A stretch of 64,000 nucleotides of DNA from Scatophagus argus. Taxonomy: Eukaryota > Chordata > Actinopteri > Scatophagidae. Each line of letters starts with the position of its first letter. Position 1 is the first letter of the stretch. Below, one piece after another: positions 23,600 to 33,552 of this stretch. The translations under genes and the position numbers were made by a program. The notes beneath the pieces are model-generated. The model saw only the letters and a program-made list of their open reading frames with translations. It was not told the DNA's origin and did no database searches. The stretch spans positions 6,665,501-6,729,500 of the forward strand of contig NC_058511.1 of the NCBI RefSeq assembly GCF_020382885.2, in the 5' to 3' direction.

Positions 23600-23605
23600 T
23601 TTATT
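23600..23605 (-). terminator. Possible poly(A) signal of opsin gene
   Basis: AATAAA on the minus strand lies about 1.28 kb downstream of the opsin stop. It is a candidate only; the hexamer is common in AT-rich DNA. Confidence 0.3.
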
Positions 23606-23806
23606 ATTCACAGTTCAAATAGATTTGATAACAAACATCATCTGTGAGGATTTTGAGTTCTTGAAACACATTGTTAAAAATGGTTCAGAATCAAACGAGA
23701 CAACTGAGCGTTGGAGCAGTAAGGGTTTTTCAGGCTTCTTCATTAGAACACAAAGGGGAGAGAATAAAATGCTGCAAAGATTCACAGCTCAAACAAGAGA
23801 GCTAAA

Positions 23807-23834
23807 AACACTGGTGTCATTTGACACCAGTGTT
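23807..23834. repeat. Perfect 13-bp inverted repeat with 2-nt loop
   Basis: AACACTGGTGTCA, tt, TGACACCAGTGTT. If the opsin poly(A) site is at 23600 this lies in the opsin 3' UTR and would form a strong hairpin in the mRNA. Confidence 0.8.
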
Positions 23835-24886
23835 GGTGGTAAACACTGGACAATTTATGAAGAATCACAGATTAAAATCCCAGCTTGTGAAATCATATAT
23901 TTTAAAAATTAAGAAACAAGTCACTAAAAGGAAAAACATCAAGGTTGCAAAGAAATCAAAACATGATACATTACACATATCTACATTACTACATTACATT
24001 ACTAATTCAGCTGTCGCTGATGACATGATGAGGAGCATGAGAGTGACCACACAGTGTACAAAATATTACAAACAGTAAACATATATGGAATTCAACCAGT
24101 ATAAACACACATACACAAGCATAAGCACACACTGAATGAGCTACATCTGCAAAGTTAATGGCAGCGTGTCAGCTGGATTCATTTTAAAAAGCACATTAGA
24201 GGGAAAAAGCAACCTGTTTCCTGTTTCTTTGTGTTGAGTAGTTAAGGCAGAGCGAGCCATTAGTTCAATCACTCTAAAAGTGCACCCGCTGCATGTTGAA
24301 AAGGCAACTGTTGGCTGAAAGAAAAACAGCAAGTCACAAAGACACAGCGAATGACAGTATTTTGTACGATTTTACTACACTTTCACAGAGCAGACGCCTT
24401 AAATTTTTGAAATACTGATTTTAGAGATGAATTCATATGATCCTGCATTGCAAATGCGAGTTGGCAGTTTAAAGTCTGCATGAGACAAACATTATGCGAC
24501 ACAAATCATGAAACATGTAACTTGTTATGGAGTTTAATTGTCTCAGTAAATGACGCACAATTGTGTCCGTTTGCAGGTATAAACACTGAATGAAAGATGA
24601 AAGTGTTCATTTTTAACTCGAGATTTGAGCCCTGAAAAGAGATTTGTTATTCAGTTAATACTTATGGACTCTGAGGATTCAAAATGTGCAGGCTGCTAAG
24701 CTAACGCAGTGGGAGGTAAATGATAAACTTCGCTGCTCAATCTCCAAAAAGATGCACCCCAACCAGGCAGAAACTGCTTTAAATCTCATTAATTTACAAA
24801 ACAATAGCTGACCAGGGTGTGACTACATTGCCTTTAAATTACAGATCTGACCCGGCTGTGCATGTATTAACAGGGATACACAGAGT

Positions 24887-25393
24887 TCATATAGAGACAG
24901 GCAGGGAGCAGTTGGTAGGTTTGTTCTCTAAGACGGATGGGGTGCCCTTGGACGTGGACCCCCAGCAGGTGTGCACCGGCCTGTCGTGGACACGGCTGCT
25001 TTTATGCATCGCTTTGCCTTTGAGCTTGCTCTCACTGTGGGTTCTGTCCTGAGACAAGCCAAAGTTCTTCTTTGGGATGCAGCCTCTTTCCTGGAGCTGG
25101 ATGTGGATGGGATATGGAGCTTGGTGGGCCGTGGCGATGTGGATGCCTACTCGATTTCCCCCCAGCCTGGGCCAGACAGAGAGGAGCAGGCAGCGAAGCT
25201 CCTGCTGGAAAGTCTTGTTAAAGTAGAAGTAGATGAACGGGTTGTAGATGTGGGAGCTTTTGGCGAACAGGGCGGGGAACACAAAGCCCTCGGGGGCCAT
25301 GTAAATGTTCTCCTTGTGGAAAATGAAGAGGAAGGACACAACAGCGTACGGGGCCCAGGCGATCACAAAACCCAGGCTGATGCAGAAGAACAT
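24887..25393 (-). CDS. Opsin exon 4 (TM6-TM7, cytoplasmic tail, stop)
   Basis: This exon starts after CCTCTTCCAG at MFFCISLGFVIAWAPYAVVS and runs to a stop at 24887-24889. It holds TM6, TM7 with FPALFAKSSHIYNPFIY (retinal Lys288), and helix 8 FNKTFQQEL with a Cys that could be palmitoylated. The tail is about 100 residues and rich in Ser/Thr/Lys, with possible arrestin/kinase sites. Confidence 0.95.
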   Translation of the reverse strand: MFFCISLGFVIAWAPYAVVSFLFIFHKENIYMAPEGFVFPALFAKSSHIYNPFIYFYFNKTFQQELRCLLLSVWPRLGGNRVGIHIATAHQAPYPIHIQLQERGCIPKKNFGLSQDRTHSESKLKGKAMHKSSRVHDRPVHTCWGSTSKGTPSVLENKPTNCSLPVSI

Positions 25394-28300
25394 CTGGAAG
25401 AGGAAGTGAAAGATTACTGCAATGGAAAGAGTTCAACACTGTAGAAAATAGAAACTTAATGAATCATTTCTTGTGATGAGCACAAGTAACGTGTTCTTGT
25501 TGTTATATAAGGCATGTTTCCCGGGACACTGTGGTCTCTAGGAAAACAAATGAAATGAGGTCATCTAGCCTGAATAAAAATACTACTTGAGTTTTTTTTT
25601 CCTGGTGAATAATGACCCTCCCCACAGCATCAGTCAGATTACTGAAAACTTAAAAGTTAAGTTTATTGGCACCTGTAAAGCAGGACATATTGTATAGTTT
25701 CATATCTCTTTCATAACATCATAAACAGAAGCCTTGAACCGCTCTGCTTCAAGACGCAGTACTTTTGACAGTACCAAACTACAGTCTTTTGCTACAGTAT
25801 CCTCATACCATCCAAAACATTCCTCCAACAGCTGCATAACACTGACTCTTCATGCCTCTAAAACGTATTCATATAAAAATAAAATATCACTCAACCAGTT
25901 GATCCCGCTCAGTGTGTATCTTCTCACGCGTTTAAATCATTAATTTAAGAGATTCTCAACAAAATTATTTACTGTTCTAAAACATATAGATTTGATTAAA
26001 CTCTCAGCTGAAAAAATAGCCTCCATAATGAATAATGTAAAAGACATGCATATTAAACTGCGAGGCTGGAAGTCTTGCAGTTCGCCACCGTTTTTCTCTC
26101 TCTGATAAATAATCTACTTGTGATCCATGTGACCTTAATTGGAAATCTTTTTGTACCTTTTCCACAAAAGCTCAGACAAAAGAAAGCATGCGTTGATACG
26201 GTTCACGAGTAGTACGATGCGTATGGGCATAACCTGACCATCAGAGACACCAGATCTCCACTTGGGTGCAAGAGCAATAAGAAGTGCATTTATTGGTAGG
26301 CAAAAACCTGATGCTTGAATGTTTTTTTACTTTCAAGCCTCAAGCAATTTAAGTCTTTATTCGAACACATCAAGTTACCATGGAGAGCCGCTTTTCAGTG
26401 TACTGCAGGTTGTTGCGGATGCCTCTTGCAGACAGCAGGTAGGAGAAGCGGGACACCTTGTAGAGGATCTGACACTGGGACACCATGATGAGGAGGATGG
26501 GAACCAGAGTGAAGAAGGCGAAGGAGGAGATGACGTAGAAGGCATCCTTGGCTGAGGTATGATAATGCCTCCAGGCGATGGTGCAGGACAGTCCGTAAGG
26601 CTCGGGGACGTACTCGCCCCAGCCGAACAGAGGGAAGCTAGACCACACTGCGGCCACGAGCCAGATGGCGCAGCACACTATGCGGATGTTGGCGCTCTCC
26701 AGCCACACAGCTGTGAAGAGGAACAAAACCAAAACCAAAAGTCCAGTGAAACCACAACTTCAGGTTTTTGTACAGATTTAACGGTTGATATAATATGTTA
26801 ATTAGTGGGCCTTAGAGGTGCTGTTACAATCTTTATGCTAAGCTAAGCTAACTGGCTGCTGGCTGTAGCGTCAGGTTTGAGAGTAGAATCGTTGTTCTCG
26901 TGTAATTCTCTGCAAGAAAGACAATAAACTTATTTCTCACAGGACGTCTATATTTATTTATTTATTTTTATATAAAAGCTTTACACGATCCATCTCCCTC
27001 ATCGGTTATTTTTGTGTCATGTATCAAATATCTTGATAAGGATGCTGCTATTCTGAACAATTACATGGCTGTTATTTGTTCGTTTTTCAGCGAGTGTGCT
27101 TAATGGAGAAAAGAATTGTGAGAAAAGTCTATTAAACAAACAGCCATACGCTTACAGAAAATCAAACCCCAAAGTTCTGGAAGCAAAATACGCATGACGT
27201 GTAACACAGACATCTGACAGCTGAACAGAAGAAAGAAAATCTGCATACAAGACCTGTGAAACATTCGCTAGCTAGAAAATGTATATGTGCAGATAAAGTT
27301 TTACTGGTGCCATAATCTCTGTGTCACAGACAGACAGACAGGTTGCTATGAGCCCAAGCTCACACTGTTATTGGCTCGGGGCTCCACAAAGTTGACACCT
27401 GGAAACATCCCAATTAGGCAATTTACTGAGAAAATAAAGAAATACAGGCAGAAGGTAGCAGGGGTCTCTGCAGATACAGACACCTTCACACAGTTCTTGT
27501 AGTTCTGGTGGTACAGGAAATTGCTGCATACTATGCCTTTAAGTTAGTGAAAACATTAAGCTGCATTCACTGTCTTACTTTCTTTCATTTGCTCATAAAG
27601 GAGCCTATATTAGCCATGAGGGGCTGTGTGGATGTGGATGTTTTGGATAAGGATTAGTAACCCTCTAAAGGTAATGGATAGATGGAGGGATTATTTGTTG
27701 TCGTGCGACCAATATGCAGCTGACCTTTATGAAAGCCTTTCATCACTTAGACCAGGCATGTCAAACCGGTCCACAGGAGGGCCGGTGTGGCTGCAGGTTT
27801 TCTTTCCAACCAAGTAGCAGCACACCAGACTTGACTCATTTAATCAACTGATCTCCGTCTTCAGACAGTTGATTGGTCAAACGGTGTGCTCTTGGTTGGT
27901 TGGCACAAAAACCTGCAGCCACACCGGCCCTCCTGTGGACCGGTTTGACACATGTGACTTAGACCCTTTGTCAACATGTCCTCAAGAACAAAGCCAATAG
28001 CAGCTGCCCTCACCGTAAACCAAGCTGTAGCACGTCTTCAAGTAGCGGATGACGCTGATGGCGGTGATGGTGAACATGCTGCACAGGCCGAAGATGAAGC
28101 AGCCGAGGCCGTAGTAAACGCACGTGGTGTTTTCTCCCAGCCAGGCGTGGCGAAAGGAGGACAAGATGGAGAGCGGGTAGAAGCAGATGCAGCAGAGGAA
28201 GTCGACCACAGCCAAGTTCACGCACAGCAGCTCCGAGCCCGCCATCTTCTTCCTCCTGCGGTAGCAAATCACCAGAACCAGCCCATTGCCCAGAACAGAC

Positions 28301-29591
28301 AGCAGAACTGGACAGGAGAACAGAAAACAAGAGGAAAACAACATCAATTCCACATTTGTTTTGACTTAACTTTTTTGGGGTCTGTTTCATGGCTTTTATT
28401 GATTTGTTTGCAGCTGTTTTCTGTATTAACAAAACGATAAACCCACTGTACGCCACCTACTCACCACCACCAAACAGAAGACAAAGTTACAGACCAGCTC
28501 TTGAGCATACAGCATACATATAGACAAAAGTATTGGGACACACAATTTATTACGGACTTCAAGTATGAGGACGGGTCAGTTTTTCAGGGGTTGGGTTTTG
28601 CCCCTGACTTCCAGTGAAGGGAAATCTTAATGCTTCAGCATACCAAGACATTTTGGACAATGTGATGCTTCCAGCTTTGTGGCAACAGTTTGTTGAAGGC
28701 CATTTTCTATTCCAACATGACTGTGCCCCAGTGCACAAAGCAAAGCTCCATAAAGTCATGGTTGGATGAGTTTGGTGTGGGACAACTTGTATTGGATGTC
28801 CCAATACTTTTATCCATATAGTGTAACAAAGCGTTGAGCTGCTGAAGAGACAGATAATTACCTCAGGACCATCACGTTTTTGCTCTCATCTATAAATCAA
28901 CATCACCTTTAAAAACAGATGGAAACGCACTCCTTTAGGGGCAGTAAGAGATTAAGAAAACTCACAGAGAAATTAAGATTTGGTTTGACGAAAGAAGCAA
29001 CATTAATATATCACAGACAGACAATATATGTGATATGTAATATATCTACATAACTGCATAACCGTCTCAGTCTACGCACTCCTCCTCAAGTGTAATTAGC
29101 CTGATTACTAAATCATTAAATAATCAGGATTTAATAACAGTTCCTGGGTATTTAGCAGAATCTCTTTCGCTTTGAATTTGATTTAAAAAGTCACTTGTCT
29201 GCAGCTTTGGGTAAATCCCTCCAGCGTGTTCTGCTGCACATCGAGATCCAACACTTTCTGTTCTAAAAGCGAGGCATTTGAAGGAATTTGTGCCTGCAGC
29301 CTCAGCTGGAGGTACCTGCTCCGAGTCCTGCTGCTGCTCTCACAGCAAACCAAAGTCTGTTGTAGTTCAGTAAAGATTTTAGCAGAAAATAAATGATGCA
29401 TTCAATATTTTTCTGTTCGGCTTTAGGGGACCGGTAGGCTGTCTTTTAAAATGTCTCCAGGTAAGACAGAGCAGACAGGTGCACATACCGACGGAGAGGA
29501 TGGTCAGTCCCACGCATATGTCAGCAGCGCGGGTCAGCTTGGAGGTGAACACCGAGAGGGTCCGGTTATCGTCGGAGGAGTTCAGAGGCAT
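24887..29591 (-). CDS. Neuropsin (OPN5)-like non-visual opsin, 4 exons, complete
   Basis: Opsins are seven-helix GPCRs that bind retinal and signal through G proteins in light-sensitive cells. Exons 29489-29591, 28014-28307, 26379-26710 and 24887-25393 join in phase into 411 residues with a TGA stop. Features by residue: N-glycosylation sites near residues 4 and 9; TM1 GNGLVLVIC; LAVVD in TM2; disulfide Cys97 and Cys175; Tyr100 at the rhodopsin E113 site; Glu169 at the E181 site, typical of bistable opsins; retinal Lys288 in FAKSS; NPFIY 294-298; NKT 302-304. EYVPEPYG..CTIAW and AWAPYAVVS closely follow OPN5 (YVPEPFGTSCTLDW, AWIPYAVVS). The acidic residue of (D/E)RY is Ile121. Teleosts carry several OPN5-like paralogues (opn6 to opn9), and I cannot say which this is. 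No break is seen, so it looks functional. Confidence 0.95.
26379..26710 (-). CDS. Opsin exon 3 (TM4-TM5)
   Basis: This 332-bp exon (CTCTTCACAG to TCCATG|GTAACT) covers residues 133-243: TM4, the second extracellular loop with FGWGEYVPEPYGLSCTIAW (E169, C175), TM5, and the third cytoplasmic loop to EKRLSM. Confidence 0.95.
26822..26900 (-). repeat. Dispersed teleost repeat, inverted fragment
   Basis: 'gctaagctaagctaactggc' and 'tgctggctgtagcg' are the complement of the core of the family seen at 6140 and 33000. It lies in the opsin intron before exon 3. Confidence 0.5.
27753..27956. mobile_element. 204-bp fold-back MITE, hAT-like (copy 2)
   Basis: This copy has the same length as the one at 17575 and differs at only a handful of positions, mostly near the ends. 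It is flanked by a different 8-bp repeat, ACTTAGAC (27745-27752 and 27957-27964), so it is an independent insertion. It sits 57 bp inside the intron after opsin exon 2. Confidence 0.88.
28014..28307 (-). CDS. Opsin exon 2 (TM1-TM3)
   Basis: This 294-bp exon (TCTCCTGTCCAG to TTTACG|GTGAGG) covers residues 35-132: GNG in TM1, a basic loop YRRRKKM, LAVVD in TM2, the extracellular Cys97, and TM3 ending IRYLKTC. A 204-bp MITE begins 57 bp past its donor. Confidence 0.95.
28515..28825. mobile_element. DNA-transposon-derived element with terminal inverted repeats
   Basis: The left end 'tatagacaaaagtattggga' and right end 'tcccaatacttttatccata' form about 20-bp inverted repeats around 270 bp without a transposase frame. 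Ends of this type (tatggacaaaagtattggga) are common in fish genomes; the superfamily is not assigned here. Confidence 0.7.
29489..29591 (-). CDS. Opsin exon 1 (N-terminus, start of TM1)
   Basis: This exon encodes 34 residues plus one base, from MPLNSSDDNRTLSVF to CVGLTILSV. The donor is GTCG|GTATGT. NSS and NRT are potential N-glycosylation sites, as usual in opsin N-termini. A TATA-like CATAAAAG lies about 100 bp upstream. Confidence 0.88.
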
Positions 29592-29687
29592 TGACCGGAG
29601 CTTGTGCGTCCTGAGTGGGGTTTTTCCGCCTCGTGGAAAAGTCCTCTACTCGCCTCACATAGCGAGACGTGAACACTGCGGGCTCAC

Positions 29688-29695
29688 TTTTATGC
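29688..29695 (-). promoter_or_regulatory. TATA-like box upstream of opsin
   Basis: CATAAAAG on the minus strand lies about 97 bp before the opsin ATG. This is the right distance for a start site near 29660 with a short 5' UTR. It rests on sequence and position only. Confidence 0.4.
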
Positions 29696-29699
29696 AGGC

Positions 29700-31180
29700 T
29701 GATGTGTCGCCATGGTAACTCCAGGCACGTGTGATCTCGTACGGAAGGTTTAGCTTGAACTCACTGGAGGAAAGGCGTGACTGCTGCCTGATCCCACAGG
29801 TGAGAAATGCCACGGGCTCTCTGACGCGTCAGGTGGGCCCAACACTGGATGATTAAAGATAAATGCAGCAAGACGAGCCACGCAGATCAACAACAAATTA
29901 GTTCGTTATTCTCTTTTATTTTGTACCATTTTTTTTTTGATTACTGTTTTGATTCTAGCTTTTGCTTTCCGGTGTCCTCACGTTTTGTTTCTCCTATCTA
30001 TTGATAGTACAAATACAGCAAAAGACAATCAAATCAAGAAAATAAAATAATAAAATAAAATAAAATATTAACAATGCTGCATCTCATTTACTTGGTATGG
30101 AGCCCAAGTTTTGATAAAATGTTCCCTAAAATTATAAATCATTAGTTGTGCATATGGCATACACAGATATCATCATGTTTCAAGTTTGTGTAAAGTTTCA
30201 GGTCTGTACATGTTTTGTGAAATTATCATAAAGCGTGTGCTAAAAACAAACAAACAAACAAACAAAAACAAGACTTTTGCTTTCATTCCTTGAAGGGTCA
30301 AAACATTTTCACTTTCTTTGCACCAGCAAGTTTTAATAGCAGCCCTTGTGACAAGCAGCCCCCCCCCCTCCTCCTCCTCCTCATATCATACAGTGATACA
30401 ATAGTGTACTTCATCCTACGTCATACTATCATGTACTCTATTATACTCTACAGTGCTGTGCTGATCTGTAACCTGTTGTCATGCGATGTGTTGTACTCTG
30501 CCCGCCATAATTCCACCTCACTTCTAAGGATTTCATTCTGTAACAAAAAGCTTCTCTCTCTGCATGATGCTGACAGTTAGAGTAACAATCTGAGCCGTCA
30601 ATGGCGGAAACAACACCTTACTGTGTGTGCTGTGGATGTACTGTGTCAGTGTGCTGTAGTGGACCCCACAGTGGATCGCATTGCAGTTTGTTTTGAGGCT
30701 GCTGGCTGCAGAGGCCTTGTTCAAATCTGGACCAGTTTCATGAACTGGCTGAGCCCAACCCCTGAAAAACCCCAGGTGCATAAAGAGGGGTGTCCAGATA
30801 CTTTTGTCCATATAGTGTATAATAATATGCAGCATCAGTAGCTGAGGCCATTTGACTGCAGAATATTTATGTTTCCTGTCGAAAGTTACAGCACATTAAG
30901 CTGATAAAACTGAATGTGGGATTTTACAGTCTTTGCACCATATGAGTGGATTTAACCTCAAAGGACATAAAAGTATTAATTTTGCATATTTTTAGGGATG
31001 TGCATGATTGTTTTTGATGCTGTTTGTATGTGCTTGTGCAACTTTGTGTATCGTTATTTCTCCCGCTGTCCACATTGCTCTTCATCTTCTTCTATGTAAA
31101 CTCTACACCTTATGAAATGCTTGGGACTCAGGAGCTTGTGAGAATATGTAAATAAATAAATAAGAAAAGACATTGCACCA
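29700..31180. other. Intergenic: opsin upstream region
   Basis: It contains the opsin promoter side, an A/T-rich stretch with AAATA and AAAC short repeats (30040-30065 and 30245-30265), a poly-C tract at 30360, and the transposon fragment at 30690. No gene recognised. Confidence 0.5.
30690..30823 (-). mobile_element. Partial copy of the element at 28515
   Basis: The right terminus 'tacttttgtccatatagtgt' and the internal 'cccaacccctgaaaaa' match the inverse of the 28515 element. The left part is missing or diverged. Confidence 0.55.
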
Positions 31181-31537
31181 GGGCGGCACGGTGTTGCAGT
31201 GGTTAGCACTGTCGCCTCATAGCAAGAGGGTTCCAGGTTCGAATCCCGGTCTGGGCCCTTCTATGTGGAGTTTGCATGTTCTCCCTGTGCCTGCGTGGGT
31301 TTTCTCCAGGTACTCCGGCTTCCTCCCACAATACCAAAAACATGCACATTAGGTTAACTGGCTACTTTAAATTGCCCCTAGGTGTGAGTGTGTGGTTGTT
31401 TGTCTTTGTGTGTTGGCCCTGCGATTGACTGGCGACCAGTCCAGGGTGAACCGTGCCTCTCTCCCGTAGTCAGCTGGGATAGGCTCCAGCCCCCCCACGA
31501 CCCTGACAGATAAGCGGTATAGAAAATGGATGGATGG
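31181..31537 (+). mobile_element. V-SINE-like tRNA-derived SINE, full length
   Basis: The tRNA-like head begins GGGCGGCACGGTGTTGCAGT, has GGTTCGAATCCCGG as B box, then the body GGAGTTTGCATGTTCTCCC, and ends in ATGG repeats. It is flanked by the perfect 14-bp duplication AAGACATTGCACCA (31167-31180 and 31538-31551). It is inserted between the opsin promoter side and the ppp2r5a 3' end. Confidence 0.92.
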
Positions 31538-31658
31538 AAGACATTGCACCATCTGTTGACCTCTGTGATGTACTACAGGTCAACACACACTGAGGAGGAG
31601 AGAGGAAAGAAAAAAAAGACACTGGGATTCATGCTTTGTGTAGAAAGATAAAGTCAAC

Positions 31659-31664
31659 TTTATT
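31659..31664 (-). terminator. Possible poly(A) signal of ppp2r5a
   Basis: AATAAA on the minus strand sits in AAATAAAGTTGAC, followed after about 20 bp by TTTCTACACAAAG. It would give a 3' UTR of about 2.8 kb. It rests on position and hexamer only. Confidence 0.35.
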
Positions 31665-32879
31665 TGATGGTGAAACCTAAATAAGATCTGCGATTACAAA
31701 ACAGGTTCCCCACATAGATAGTTTTTTTTTTCTTCTTTTTGTAACGTCACAGAGGTTGGAATGCAGTACTGACATAAAGGCATCAGAAGAGACTGGACCT
31801 ACAAAATATGAACTCATAAGTAACAGAGCAGACGCCCGGGTTCAGAGGGAACACCATTCAGTTTTAAAAAGTGGCTCCTATGATCTACGGCAGTCAGATC
31901 ACCTTTATGAACACATTTATCAACTCCTGGTGTCAGAAGCTGGAAAAAAAAAAAAAATCAAAGCAAATGTGAGGCTATAATAAAGCATGGAGACGCAGGG
32001 AGCGAACAGGCATTGATGGTAACGATCACTTCACTTTCACTCTCATCACTGCTTCATAATGAGCCTTAATTGGATATAAAAGCTCACAATACACAAACTC
32101 AGCCTGCTGTGCATAGTAAAACATCAGGTAAGCGGTAAGACTAGTTCAACCCCGTCTAGAAATCATGTTCTCACATAACGAAATAATTTTCACTGAATAC
32201 AGTCATGGCTGCCAGGATTACCTTCAGAGATGAAGTTTCTTTGTGTGGCTGAAAAACAACAGAAGTGGTTTGGTTTGTTAAAGTTAGAGTGCGATTTCTG
32301 TTAAATGTCAATAAAATAATCTGAAGTCTGAAGTTACTGTGGACTTTTCCTGTGTTGAAACAGACTCTGATCTTGCCCTGTTCTTAAGCCAGTGCTGCTG
32401 AAACAGAACCATAAAAAGACTTGACCGATGCTGCGGTCACCGTGAGTGGATTGTGTATGTGCCAGGTAATTAATAACCTTGTTACTTAAAAAAAACCCAA
32501 AAAACTTGGTTGTCGTTATATTGCGCTCAAACATCTTTGTTGCTGCAGACTGGCGGCACTTGAGTGTAATTTCTAAAAGATGGAGCTGGATGAGTTTTAA
32601 GTCTTTGCTTTTGACCTTTACCTTCCTAATCACTGACTGCATTTTCCTAGACCACAGAAGTAACGTGCTGTATATAAAATCTGAAATTGAGTGGCATGTC
32701 CCTTTAAGTAGCCTCCAAACTAACATCTACACATAAACACTCAAGCACATCCTGCATCGCATTGGTATCCATATGCTCAATGAAACATTCAAAAATATTG
32801 GCCTTCTCAATGGAAAAATATATGACATGTAATAATAATAGTACTGTCTCATGTTTTTATCTCCTAAGTCTACTACTTT

Positions 32880-33012
32880 TAAAGGAATAGTTCAACATTT
32901 TTGGGAAATGGAACTCTGTGCTTTCTTGCTGAGAGTCAGATGAGAAGATACCAATGTCCTGTTTGTATGGTAAATACAAAGCTTAGCATAAAGACTGGAG
33001 ACATTTGTTGTT
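32880..33012 (+). repeat. Dispersed teleost repeat copy
   Basis: 'aaaggaatagttcaacattt', 'gagagtcagatgagaagata' and 'gcttagcataaagactggag' appear in the family order. It ends near a (TTG)n run. Confidence 0.65.
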
Positions 33013-33419
33013 GTTGTTGTTGTAAAAACAATTCAAGCTTTGATTTTTCTACCGTTGAAACAAACAAGGTATGATGTTTTAAGTGGTGAGTTTGTGTGCA
33101 TTTTGTAACCTTTAACTGGGATCAAGGCAGACAGTTGGCGAGGGAGTGTCGCTGGAGATGCAATGAAATACAATCCTGGAATAATGCGCTCAAAGTTTAT
33201 AAGAAGCCAAATTACTGCACAGCTGTTTGTCGTACTCAGACTCTGAAAAGTGAAGTAAAGACTATTTTATTTTTGGTCACGATAACTGCAAGGTAAACAG
33301 ATGAAATAAATTGTTCTCCTTGCAAAGTAATCTGCCAGGAATGTGTGCTTCCATGTATGTGACTGGCCAACGCAGCCAATTGATTCTTGCTGGGCTCAAG
33401 TCGGTTTGGATGTGGTTTA

Positions 33420-33552
33420 AGACAGAGCCAGGCTGGCTGTTTCCAGTCTTTATGCTGAGCTAAGATAAGCAGCTGCTGGCTGTAGCTTCCTGTTAACCGG
33501 ACATAACACAAGAGCGGGATGATCTTCTCGGCTAACTCGGACAAAAGAGTTT
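33420..33552 (-). repeat. Dispersed teleost repeat copy, inverted relative to 32880
   Basis: Read on the minus strand: GTTAGCCGAGAAGATCATCC, GGAAGCTACAGCCAGCAGCT, CTCAGCATAAAGACTGGAAA. It is the same family as 32880 but opposite in orientation, about 400 bp apart. Confidence 0.65.

Noticed and set aside
24971-25444. 157-codon plus-strand ORF
   Set aside because: Antisense shadow of opsin exon 4.
27976-28440. 154-codon plus-strand ORF and 148-codon minus-strand ORF
   Set aside because: Shadows of opsin exon 2 in other frames.
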